64,000 bases of DNA from Glutinoglossum americanum. Its lineage: Eukaryota > Ascomycota > Geoglossomycetes > Geoglossales > Geoglossaceae. Shown piece after piece: positions 11,883 through 23,200 of the stretch. Numbering within the stretch: position 1 is the stretch's first letter; every line of letters starts with the position of its first letter. The stretch spans positions 180,178 through 244,177 of the forward strand of contig JAGHQL010000010.1 in assembly GCA_020080175.1 (NCBI GenBank), given 5' to 3'. The position numbers and the translations under genes are program-made. Below the pieces are notes generated by a model. The model made no database searches and was not told where the DNA came from. It worked only from the letters and a program-made list of their open reading frames with translations.

Positions 11883-14125
11883 ATTTGAAGGATTGACTGT
11901 CGAAGGAACTCGCGACCGGCGCGTCCTTTCAGATATCGGGCGAGATGACTATTGGTCGTATGGTAAAGATCGTGTGATAGCTCTCCGCGGTAAATACAAC
12001 TTCTGAGCTATATTATATCGTGCATTTGGTGGTTGTTTTGCCCCAAAGTGAGGGAGCTCCGTCTCTCAGCCGGAAGGGAAACGAGACAGAACCCGCTCTT
12101 CCGCGCGAAGGACCTCCGAGCAGAATCGAAGGAACAATTGTTTAAAATGAGTGTAATGCCCAACAATGGACGGTTATCCCAATACACACGTCAACGAGCG
12201 TGACAGCGAGTGTTGCAGCTCCAAACGCTGTACGTAGTACATGTTCTCCCGAGGTCTCAGGGGGACAATGCACTTCCCGTGTCTCTCCATCCCGTTGTGT
12301 GGGGGGTTGCTCCATAAGCCATGTGCACAAGGGAAAACACGCGGGACAACACGAACTTCCATCGTAAGATATCGGAGCACAACCTTAATTGTGCAATATG
12401 TATCGAAAGGGCGGTGAACAGGTACGCTGGTACCTCCATAGCATCTTGCACGAGTCCGTCCACACGTGCATACATTAACGTCCACAGGCACCGACCAATC
12501 CCAGGCCGAGCCCATCGCTCCATCATCAAGATGCAGGCACAGCAAATTATCACTTCTACCATGCTCCCCGCCAATCATAGCCCATTGTCCTTCAGGAGAA
12601 CCTTCGCAAAGATGGTGGACATTATAGACGCCTCGCAACAAAAATCCTTTCGCATAAACCAACGTGCTGTGTCCACCCCTCTCGCTCTCCGATGCTTGCG
12701 GACAGCACGAAAACCCTTGCAAAATTTTTCATTACCCGGGAAACCTAATGCACGACATCCAGGGGAGGGGAGACATGCGACGAAAAAAAAACGCCTTGGG
12801 AGTGTTCGCAACTAAAATAAACCTGCAGGACCCCTCATGGGGGAAAGTTTCCTTTTTCCTTCTCACGTCCAGTCTACGCTGGCTGTTGTTGGTGTTGGTG
12901 TTTTTTTGTTGGTTTGGGTCGTCCCGTAGTTGCCCATTGGTTGGAGATTCCCACCGTGGCGGTCGTGAGAGTTTGAATACCCGGTTCCCGAGACGGGGAG
13001 AGGAAGGTGGTCGCAATTTTAAGCCTTTGCTGGGGTGCGCCGGTGTGGTCGGGTCCCGACCTCCTATCGCTCTGCTACTCTAACGCGTCTCTCTGTTGGA
13101 TACCGGACGATGGCGGTGTGGAACGTGTCTAGAGCTCGCCGGAGCCTCTATCCTTGCTTCGAATCATTGTTGCTCTGTCGGTTTTATTCGCCCCGAATCA
13201 TTATGGCACTGTGGGGAAAACACCGTTGAAAATCCACCTTAATTTGACTCTCAATATCGGACGTTGCCGGACGGTCGCTAACGCCCTCGCGTTGTTCGTC
13301 GATCTGTCCGGCCGAGACGTTCGTCGCTGTGTGACCGAACATTGACTTTCTTTCTTTTGGGAGTTCCCCGTTCCATTCCCGCTTGACGGGCAGAACACAT
13401 GTATGTGGAGTACGCGGACTTGATGCACGCCGAGTCGAGTTTCAAAATGAGCTTGCATACATACGCAGTACATGATGCAATGTGCCGAGACACGCTGTAT
13501 CGCTGCCAACGTCGCGACGAGCGCGAACAGGAGAAGTGCGCTGGGGATCATAGAAACATGGTGCCACAAGGGCCCGTCTCGATTGATAGATTCTAATAAA
13601 GCCCCTAAGCTTCCTTCGGGCTCCATCACAGAGGCCAAGTCAAAATGGCCCGTGATAATAATCTGACAAACATTATGGGTATGCACGACACTATAGTCGT
13701 AGGAACGAGTGAATGTTGGGACAGATCGAAGAACCCTGAATCGACAAGAATGTCCAAGGGGCAATTGCCATACCGTGAGAAGCGCCCCAAAAAGATATAC
13801 ACCAACGGTAAACGAGTGATGATAACGAGACACATGCCGATTAAAGGCCTTCTGCTAGTGATGCTCATACTCCAGTACACCACGAAAGCAATGGATTGGA
13901 GCACACCTGAACGAGCTTCCCCCGTATGCTGTAAACAAGATGAGTCGTAATGCGGCATTAGAAAAAAAAAAAAACGGAGCTCAATAACCAATACGCCATC
14001 TCTTTCCATTTAAGGCCAAGCAGATAACTGCCCAGAAGTGAACCATGAAATAACCAAAGTAGGCTAAACATCCAACACCATGAGAAATGTAATTTCGAAA
14101 TTTTGCTGACCCATAAATTCCGTAA
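11883..14125. other. Intergenic region, no supported gene
   Basis: It includes the upstream region of the MFS gene and the 3' flank of the gene at 14126. Several open frames of 100-210 codons exist, but they overlap on opposite strands, lack ATG starts or family resemblance, and look random. A GT/T-rich asymmetric tract lies at about 12880-12930. Confidence 0.55.
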
Positions 14126-16017
14126 TCACATCTTATCTCTTTTTTGTCCATTAGACTTGACTTTCTTCCAGAGCTTCTTGACAATCCCATCCTCTCTCGG
14201 AGGGCCCCATCCGTCCGGCCCCCCAAACGGGCCAATAGTTCCTCCTACGTCTTCAGACATGGGTGGTAGTTCTTCGAGCGCTAGTGGGTCATCCTTCGAG
14301 CTCCTCTGGAAACCATATAACTCGTTTTCGTCCGCTCGTAACTCGGGCTTCGTCAACGTCATCCGTAGAGTCATCTCTCTACTGCCTGCGAACGCATGTA
14401 GATAAGAATCACCATGTATTCGTTGGCGAACGTTGTAATGCGAGTCCGTTGAATTTGGTTTAGACGACGAGGGCATTCGGGACGAGGCGCGAGAAGCGGG
14501 TTCAAATTCGCGTGGTGATTGCGGTGTTAGAGGCATTTCCGTCTCCGGTATCGTTGATGCATCGTCCATGTCGTGGAACAGTGAGGTATTGTCATCGAGA
14601 AACGACCGAGTGTTCTCTTGTACCGACTTTTTCCGAACAGCTTTTGGTCGGTTAGCATGGTTGTCTGTATTCTGGATCTGACCATCCGTTGCTGGAAAAC
14701 CAAATTCGATTGCTTCGTCAAACTTCTGAGGCGACGCTAAGTAAACGCGAAGTTTTAATCGTGCTTCTGGGTCTTGGTAATATGCAGCTTCCTTGTCTGT
14801 AGCGGAGAAAGAGAGCTTTGGGGCGTGCTTCGAGATAGAATCCTTCCGCTGGTAAGAAGGACGAGGGGTTTGTGATAGGCTTGGGAGGTGCACCTGGTGA
14901 GACGAGGAGCTGGAATTTCGTCGAAATGGTTTAGCAGTAAGTGAAAACGTCCGTCGAACCGTTGAGGGCCTTCGCGAGGTGGTATGGATGGCGGGCAGCG
15001 GCGTCGACTTTTCTATGTATTTGTGATAATCGTCCAGGCGGAGACTCAAGTCGAGATCGTCTTCCTCGTCCATCCAACGGAAGGTTTCTCGAAACGAATC
15101 GTCCATTTCTACTAGAGAATTTCGGTGTCCTTTCTCAAACGAGTCCACGAAAGACTCGTCGAACGTCTCCTCGAAAAATCCGCTGGTCGGTGTGCTCACA
15201 ATACTCGTGAGGCTCGGATTTATCCTGCGTCCGAATTTGTAGAGCGCTTCGTCTGTAGGATCAAGAATAACGCTCTCGCACTGACCCGCAAGGAGTATTT
15301 GTTCCTCTCTGGTGAAATGCTTTCGTCGAATTGTCTCGGGGAGTTCTAGGAACCACTGAGCGTCGGCTGTGGTGACGAAGTTTCTCGTGTCCAATTTTCT
15401 CAGCCGGCGAGGAGTCCTGCCGCCGTAATCGGCAGTTGTTCGTGGCTTCCAATCCCCAGTGCAAGACAAGTTGCGTCGACGCCGATTGCCCACGCCCGAA
15501 GGTTTATGCGGCTGCTGTGCCAACCTCAGGCGTTCCAGAGTCGAGAAGTACTGGAAAGACGAGAGCGGTCAGTAAATTGAGGTGTTGTTGACCCCGTAAA
15601 AGGAGGCAGACGAGAATTTTCCCCAGAGAACTCCCCGAGTGGTGCAGAGGTGCACGCGCAGGACGCTAGCCTCCCGTAATTTCACCAATTGGGGCCAACA
15701 AAATATCGTCGACATCAACGAACACTCTGCCGGCGCGAAAACGGTGGGGGAGCGGGATTGAAGTCGGGGTGGGGAATTGAGGAGAGAGATAAAACTCTGT
15801 GTGGGAAAAGCGCAAATAGCAGGTGCAGACAGAGGAGCGGCTCGCGTACCTTTCGCCTGATGGCAGGCGGCAATCTCTCAAACTCGTCATCGGTAGTTGG
15901 AATCGTCATGCTGAGAGGAGGAGTAACAGCTAGCGATGATCGACGGCTAAACTGGGTTCGATAGGAGGTGAAGCTGCCGGAACGAGATATTCTCGTCGGT
16001 TCAAGTGTCCCGCACAT
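14126..16017 (-). CDS. Conserved Pezizomycotina protein of unknown function
   Basis: The two exons (16017-15850 and 15550-14126) encode about 530 residues. The 300-nt intron ends in CTTTCCAG and joins the frames so that the conserved stretch PPAIRRKYFSTLERLRLAQ runs across the junction. That joined motif and the later WFLELPETIRRKHFTREEQ are the hallmarks I recognise from a protein found widely in filamentous ascomycetes, sometimes misnamed 'mucin'. The remainder is Ser-rich, charged and probably disordered, with a basic C-terminus. There is no signal peptide or membrane segment. The paired 'xIRRKxFxxxE' motifs suggest an internal duplication of a short helical unit. I assign no biochemical role. 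Confidence 0.85.
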
Positions 16018-16561
16018 CCCCCGCGGGGACTCTCAGGGTATTTGACTCCAACGGTTGGACTGGTGGTGCAAGCTAGTCAACGGCGGCTGTATACCTAGAG
16101 TTTGTTGTGCTTTGCGAGAACAGGTAGTCGGCAGGCTGCGTGTGAGACTTGTTTCTCCAACGGTCCAACGATTCGCGTATTTGTTCGTTCCCCCTTGCCT
16201 TTGCCTTGCGTCGATCGAGAATCGGGATGTGATATGCCGTGACGAAGGGGAGCGGGTCTCGGTGTGCTTTTAATGTTTTAATTGGAGACCTACGTTGACA
16301 GCAGCAGGACTGCTGGGCGCGTAGGAGAGCTCGTACAATTATGTGTTGACACTCGACGACTTATTGGCTTGGCTGACCGGGGCAAAACCGGTGGTGCGTG
16401 CCAGGGAAGCCCTTACTCGGTCTCAAGTCACCCTTGGAGGTGACCAGCAAAATTGATCACAATTAGATTGGATCGAGACCTTATCATTTCGTTAGGAACA
16501 GCGCCCTTGCTTTGAGTATACTGACGAGCGAGCGGCACGCACGGTCGCGCCGAAAGCCCTT

Positions 16562-16630
16562 GCTTGTTGTCTAGTTGGCACTTTGCTTGTTGTCTAGTTG
16601 GCACTTTGCTTGTTGTCTAGTTGGCACTTT
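16562..16630. repeat. 23-bp tandem repeat, 3 perfect units
   Basis: Three identical 23-bp units begin GCTTGTTGTCTAG and end GGCACTTT, at 16562, 16585 and 16608. Perfect identity suggests recent expansion. Confidence 0.95.
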
Positions 16631-16696
16631 GACTGGCCCCACCCGAGGATGGCATCGAAAGGTACATATAGACAGGCCAACAAGCTGGCCGAACAA

Positions 16697-16723
16697 CCAG
16701 CCCAGCCAGCCCAGCCAGCCCAA
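16697..16723. repeat. 9-bp tandem repeat, 3 units
   Basis: Three units of CCAGCCCAG, the last ending in A. Confidence 0.9.
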
Positions 16724-17040
16724 CTAGCTGCGCCGAGTTCGTGGAATTCCCCATTCCTTCTCCCTTTTACTCGGGCAGCCGTAGGCGTGAAGGCCGGCTG
16801 TGCTGGCTGTCTGGCACGGAAGAATCCATCGAAGCCCCTTTGTATGGCGCGCGCATCGGCCACTAGAACTCAAGGATATGACTTTACTTCTGACCCTTCT
16901 GACGGGCAAGGACAAGGTATGTCCGAGCCGGACGGCAACAGATCTTGTAACTACGCTTCTACCTGCCCAGGGACCAGAGAGGGGACTGGCGCTAGGACGA
17001 TGCGGGAAGTGCAAACCGCACACTTCGGTTAATGGCATTG

Positions 17041-17080
17041 GGGGTGATTTGGGGTGATTTGGGGTGATTTGGGGTGATCT
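17041..17080. repeat. 10-bp tandem repeat, 4 units
   Basis: Four consecutive units of GGGGTGATTT, the last ending CT. Confidence 0.95.
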
Positions 17081-17110
17081 GCCGCAGAGGCCTGGCATTG
17101 GTCGGCGCTG

Positions 17111-17160
17111 CTGACCTGGCTGGACCTGGCTGTGCCTGGCTGTGCCTGGCTGTGCCTGAC
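17111..17160. repeat. 10-bp tandem repeat, 5 units
   Basis: Five 10-bp units centred on CCTGGCTGTG run in tandem, with the outer units diverged. The array lies 30 bp after the previous 10-bp array but has an unrelated unit. Confidence 0.9.
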
Positions 17161-20100
17161 AGCGTTGGATAAAAGGCCCTACACACCTTTGCACTCGGCA
17201 TTCCACCACTCGCTGGACATGCATTTTGCCGGCTGCGCGCTCGCCATCACCCATTGGCTTGCTCTGCCACAGAGTAGCTTTCGTGCTGGCGAGTGCCGTT
17301 TCAGCACCGGCGCGTAGAACACCGAAAAGTAGCCTTTGCTCCGTGACTCACTCGTCGTATTCAGTTCAGTCGCGCTCTACGTGACAGGATAAAGGGTTGC
17401 AATGGCAAACGTCGCTCTCCGATCCACCCGACCCGCCCTCAGGCAAGGGCGAGAGCGAGACATTCACGAAGCCCGGATTTCGACCACGCCAGAATGCATT
17501 TTGCGATTTTGATTTTGTGATATATCTTAACGACTTGCAGTTTGACAGCGGATCGGTCAGCCGCGCCTGGAATGCAGGTGGTGATCGGACCTCTGGGGCC
17601 GGATCAAGATCAGGCAGGATGCTTAAAGATATTTCGAGTAAGACGCAGGGCTGGATGCGTCGGTTATGAAAAACTCAGCCACTCAGCCGAACGGAATCAG
17701 GAGTCGAATTGAGGTATTTCGAGAACGTGTTTGGGACGGAGTATTTATGCGTGCATGCTGCGTGGGCGCGATCCAACACGGCGTGAGGAGCGAGTCTCAC
17801 GCGTTCCACGTGGAATATCCCACCTGGAATATCCCACCCATCCCACTCCCCGCTCGGTCCTTCCCTCCCGACCTCGCCGTGCCGTTTCTCAAACACCGCG
17901 CTGATCGAGCGGGCGATAAGGCTCTCCGCAAAGTTTAGAAGGAACAGCCGGGCCTTCTAGATACATGGCACGCCCCGATCGATTCGAAACGAAACGGCTC
18001 CGGAAATTTTCCTGTCTGGTCGTACTTGCTTTGCCTGCTGCCTAGCGCACCAAGGCTTGTTTCCTTTGTCCTAACTAATGCCCGTGTATTACGAAAGCCA
18101 TGACGCCATTCCGTTTCGTACCGCGTTTGCGTCTTTGCTGTTTATCAGAGGCCATGCACGCTTCCAGCAGCGTTCTGCCTTGCTCAGGACATTGTGGTTG
18201 TTGATCGATTGCCGGGTTCAGGGTTGCTGCTTGGATTGTTTGTACCTTTCTGGGAGTTCGTTTTGGGCAGTGAAACGATCTCTCCTAGACTATACGCTGG
18301 GGTTTGAGCTTCTCCGCAATCGGCACTAAAAAGGCTTCTAGAGCACCTGGGGCTATAGTAATACACAAATTCAAAGTATTTGGCGGGCCGGTCCCTTGAG
18401 CCTCGGAAAACGGAATCCGCAAAGTCTACGTTTGTCATCGAGTCTTCGGAAGTACAGAGTAGATTGCCTTATTAAGTAAGATACGCTGACGACGGCTAAT
18501 CTACTCGCTCAATATCCCTTCATGCTAAGATCCGCAGGTGAAGGATAGGAGAGATTCTCTTCAAGGGATGCGGTGTTGCTGCATGGTGTTGACGACAGGA
18601 ATACTGGGGACTCTGGTTGAAATATGTGCTCATACCGAGGTTATGCCTCTCGACGATCCCAGGCGACGGCTTTTTCTTTCCCCTTTTGCACTCAGCCAAA
18701 GTGCAATTCCTGGTTTTTCGCTTGTTCGGCCCAAGCCCAGATCAGTTGTCCATGGGTTGCTGGTTGATAACTGTTGTTTTACTGTGGCTGTCCCTGGTCG
18801 CTGTTCTTTTTTTTGGGTTTGGGATTTTGGCGGATTCTTTGCCCTTGACTGCGATCGCCCCCTATCACACATGGAGTCACGGGCTAGCATTTGCTCTACG
18901 CGGATATGAACAACATCCGTCCAGGTTTAGTCGTTGCGTGCAGCAATGAATATAGTTGAAACGTCGTAGCCCTGAAGAGAAATTGTCAAATCCACGGATC
19001 CGGAGAAATGAATGCTCGACACTACCGACGAGATGGGAAGCTGGTAAGTCCGTCACCGCCAGTCTTATGTTTCAAATGCAGTGCACTGGCCTACGTGTCG
19101 GCAATGCAGAATAGCTTCTGTATCGGTATACGCTATATTGTAGTGTCTGAGCGCGCTTGACGGCTCGCTCACGTACTAGAATAACTCGATAACTCGAGGG
19201 GGACCCCACGGTCTTGACTAAGACGTTACTAATCGCCGCATCTCAACATTTACATAGATGGAAAATAGTAACAACACCTTTCCCACAACCCCCTGGCATA
19301 TGGGCCAGCAAGTAGGATAGATGAACTGTGAACAGGACAAACCGGTCGAGAGCATGGTCATACGTTTTTCAGATGTTGTGTATGGGAGCTAATTCGGGTG
19401 TTTGCATTCGCGATAGATCCAGCAGCGACTGCGCGTAGTTTGTAGGAGAGATTGCCAGAGAGTACCCAAACACCAGAGCTGTCGGACATCTCAATTGATA
19501 TCGCGAAACGAGAGGTGATCCCGGTCCGGTCGACGATATGTTGAGCTTCAAAGTCAGGTAAACAGACCCGGGAGCCCCCGACGGAAAACCAGAAGGATGG
19601 ATTCATCCAAGATCCGGGTCTACAGTGCCAGGCTATCAGGTCTTCCTTTGAATTTGATTGAGTTTATTTGAAGTGTCTCTGAAATTCTTGGAAGCGCCTT
19701 TTATTTTGCACTGTTATTGTGTCTCTCGCTACGGTGGCAAGGACTACATCAGGGGGCACTATCTGAACACCGAGCTGAGGTACTGGGGGTATGGCAGCAA
19801 TGTTGCACTCAGTCTGGCTGCAAGCATATACGACAGTAAGAACCCTAATCTTTCGACCGCATCTTTGCTTCGGGTGGCTGCAGACAAACACGAGGTATAC
19901 GGCTAGCAATTTCATTTCATAGACTGTTGGAGTCCGTGTCACACCACGAGCCCGCTCCCGCTGGTGAATCACCACCGCTGATTTTTTTTGCCATGTCGAA
20001 AGGAGTAAACAGTTTCTCGTCAAGGAGGAACGGAGCGTGGGTTCCTGCGCCGGCGCGGGAAACCGCTCCACAGAACTTGGAGCACAAATAAACAACTGCA

Positions 20101-22326
20101 CTCCGCCGAGTCAAATGGATATCGACTTCGGCCTTGCAGGGAGCCAGTGAAATGCCCTCGCCCGGCACGCCACAGCACCTAAAAATTCTCCGAACATATA
20201 CGAAAAAGGAAAAAAAAAACCTCGAACAATCGATATGCGACAAACGTTTCCTTCCGCGGTCCCCCCAGATCGCCGTCAATGGAAGGGGTGGTTGTCTATT
20301 TAGTCGCGCATTCCCACGTGGTGCCGTATCACAAAGCGCCAATATCCCGCTAAGCTCAGAAGAAGGACATCGCCGCTACCTGTATAGCAAGAGAGAAGGC
20401 TCGGGCGGTTCTTGAGCACCCACTCGGCGGGCACGGAGTACACGACTGCGGCGTGCCGGCGCCGGGCGGCCGCAGAGGGCGGCTCGAGAACGGGTTCCCG
20501 GTCTGTGGGTTCAGCAGCTACACAGTGCATCACGGGAGCAGGACTCGTGCGAGATGTCGAGCTAACCGGCCTAGGCCTTGGATCGAGGAAGCAGCCACCC
20601 GATTTTCCTAGAAGGACCGCCCTGTTTCCTGCCAGGGGTGGACGAATATGCCTATTCGCGGCTTTTACGTGAGCTCAAGATATGGGATTCTGGGGATACG
20701 CGGGGAAGTGTCACGGATGAGGCGGGGAATAGAATAAGGAGAACAAATTTATCATCTAGTATTAAGAACAAGAAGAGGTTGTATGAAGGGGGGAGGCAAG
20801 TGATGGGAGATCTTTATATACATATAGCGCTAATGGCTGAACCGGTAGGCTCAATAAGCGAATACCACAAACAAAACAAACAACACCAGTGCTATGGAAC
20901 AAACCCGTAACAGGAAGGGTTTCGGATGCGACCCTCCTTGCCAGAAAGCCCTCCTCGCTGCGGATATACCGTATCGATACGGTAGGCATTTTCCTGGTGG
21001 AACCCTCTCATGTCACCTAATATCACGATATCAGCTCCCCGTACAGTGACACAGTTTCATCCGAGAACTCCTGCGCACTCTTCGCCATCAAGGAGCCCTG
21101 GACTTGATTCCTCTATGAAGAAAGTGCGCTGTAGAATTCATGTCTAAATTAAAAAAAAAAAAAAAAGAAGTCTAGGTTACAGATTGATCGGCTGTTCTCC
21201 CGCCGCGTAGTGCTCTTCGTGGACAGAGTCCCCCTGTTGAGCAGGTCAATACATTGCAACATCTCCCCCCCCCCGGAGGTTGCGACGATGGCGGATGCAT
21301 CTCCTCTCCGCCAATGCCATCGGGTGTCATTCCTCCATCTGAGCGGTCCTGATCCATCTACTCCTGACGACCTGCGGCGCTTCCTTGCTATACCTCGTAA
21401 GTGCCGACACGGCCGTCCGAAAGCCCGGCGAGGTGCTCCTTTCGAATCCACACATCCCTTAGCGGTCCGCCTGGATGCCACACCTCTCCACGTCGTATAG
21501 GGCAGGCGCTGCACTCTCCCCACCCACAACAACATATTCTCCGGTGTATTCGAGACCCGTTTTCTCCTGCTCCCGGAAAAAAAGGGTACGGCCAATGTGC
21601 AGGTATATACCGAGCGCAGGCCTGCTGCTTTGGGAGTGTTGTAGCTCGCAGAACGCGCCGAAGCTTAATGATGAGGCCTAAGTAGTTGATGGCCAGCATC
21701 GAGAAGTGGGTGTTGGCGGCGATGTTGTCTGGTACGGCGGGGTTTTTATGATTTGGATCCGGCGCTCCCTCACGCGCGCAATCGCCCCCCAGTATTTCGG
21801 TACTAGCAGGAGCGTGGCATGGCATTGTCAGTCGCCTTTGCCCCGTACAGATCGGTGATATGAGCGCGAGATACTGCACCAGCAAACGTGAGGTAGACAG
21901 TGACTCCGCCGAAATTCATTGTGGAATAACAAAGCCATCTAGAACCTGTCATCCACCGTGTTGGTTCTGCAATACTTATACGTTATGCGTGTACTTTGTG
22001 CTTGTACTTGTACATGTCGTGGCCGGTTCCCTTATTCTGTACCCTGTGATGACGTCATGCCACCAAACCCTCCACCAAGCACCAAACACCGAACATCCCC
22101 CGTTCAATCGGAACAAGATCTCCTTTTTTTTTTCTTTTCTTTCCCTCTCGCCTTTGATACTCGGGTACCCTATGTTTTTTGATTTTAATTTCCATCTCGC
22201 CGTTGAGACTAACCCCGATAGCATCACGATGCATTACCATTACATACGCAGCGCAGGAGCTAACCCCCCCTAGCTGCCCTCTCCTCGTAACCCCTCCACC
22301 GCACCCAAACGACAACAACAACAACA

Positions 22327-22854
22327 ATGTCCACCACGCCTCCTCTTCCCCCCCCCCAAACCACAACCACAGAACCCCCCCAAAACCTCCACGGCCTCTC
22401 CCCCGCCCAATTCGCCCTCCTGAAACAAAAAACCCTCTCCGCAAAATCCCACGCCTACTGCCCGTACTCCCGCTTCCCCGTCGGCGCCTGCCTCCTCGCC
22501 GCGCCTCCACAAGCAACAGCGGCGGCGGCGGAGCCAGCGACCTACATAACCGGCGCCAACGTCGAGAACGCCAGCTACCCGACGGGCATCTGCGCGGAGC
22601 GCACCGCGCTCGCAAAGGCCGTGACCGACGGACACCGCGCCTTCGCCGCCCTGGCCGTCGCCGCCGACACCGAGACCCCCGCGAGCCCGTGCGGCATGTG
22701 TCGCCAGTTCGTGCGCGAGTTCTGCGCCGCGGATATGCCGGTTTTCATGTTTGATCGGGAGGGGGGGTGCGTGGTGGTGACGCTTGGGGAGCTGTTGCCG
22801 ATGAGTTTTGGGCCGGAGCAGTTGTTGGGGAGGGAAGGGGGGGAGAGGGCATGA
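22327..22854 (+). CDS. CDD1: Cytidine deaminase
   Basis: This single-exon gene of 175 residues matches the homotetrameric cytidine deaminase family in size. The enzyme converts cytidine and deoxycytidine to uridine and deoxyuridine in pyrimidine salvage. The catalytic zinc site is complete: Cys89-Ala-Glu91 in the YPTGICAERTAL motif, where Glu is the proton shuttle, and Cys122 and Cys125 in SPCGMC. The substrate-binding NVEN motif is at residues 78-81. A Pro/Thr-rich N-terminal extension of about 25 residues precedes the domain and the last ~20 residues are Gly/Glu-rich. The coding strand is very C-rich in its first half and very G-rich at its end, with far higher GC at third positions than ATP1 or CCT4. 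This may reflect local composition or transfer; the sequence alone does not decide. Confidence 0.93.
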   Translation: MSTTPPLPPPQTTTTEPPQNLHGLSPAQFALLKQKTLSAKSHAYCPYSRFPVGACLLAAPPQATAAAAEPATYITGANVENASYPTGICAERTALAKAVTDGHRAFAALAVAADTETPASPCGMCRQFVREFCAADMPVFMFDREGGCVVVTLGELLPMSFGPEQLLGREGGERA

Positions 22855-23200
22855 GGGGCTGAGTGGGTTGCTTTTTTGGGAGGGCTTGTTGTGCGCTTTT
22901 ATGTGCATCTAGAGTAATGGGGCTGCCAAGTGGGGGGGGGGGGGTTTAGAGCTTCGTAACCTGCTATCGCAGAGATTGGCCCCCATGATTTTTAAAGACT
23001 CTGTAGTGTGTCTTGCCCCTAGCTGACTGAGGTTGATTGCGCTACGCGAATGACACAACAAGCAATTAAATTTTTCTCCAAAAAAAAAAAAAAACCAAGG
23101 GAAATAACCGTAATGAACTGGTTATGAGTATGCCATTGCCAACTAACTCCCACTCCAAGCCAAAAAAGTGTATGAGCGGTTTAATCTCCTCAAATCGTAG
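22855..23200. other. Intergenic 3' flanks (convergent genes)
   Basis: A short convergent spacer between the cytidine deaminase and VPS10 stop codons. It holds a G homopolymer near 22933-22945 and an A run near 23080-23093, and nothing coding. Confidence 0.8.

Larger units (their letters stand above)
16018..22326. other. 6.3-kb gene desert with minisatellites
   Basis: I cannot support any gene. The stretch contains four short-unit tandem arrays between 16.56 and 17.16 kb, listed separately. Open frames up to about 165 codons are present on both strands without recognisable domains. The best candidate for an old coding relic is on the minus strand at about 21.4-21.9 kb; see findings. No transposase, reverse transcriptase or LTR-like terminal repeat was seen. 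Confidence 0.55.

Noticed and set aside
12174-12722. 182-codon minus-strand frame rich in Cys and Arg
   Set aside because: Overlapped by a 164-codon plus-strand frame; composition is atypical and no motif is present.
13201-13833. 210-codon minus-strand open frame with hydrophobic stretches
   Set aside because: It begins with GTG, shows no recognised domain, and overlaps several plus-strand frames of similar length. It looks like chance.
14126-16017. Naming this gene 'mucin'
   Set aside because: The label appears in some fungal annotations because of Ser content, but there is no signal peptide or secretory feature.
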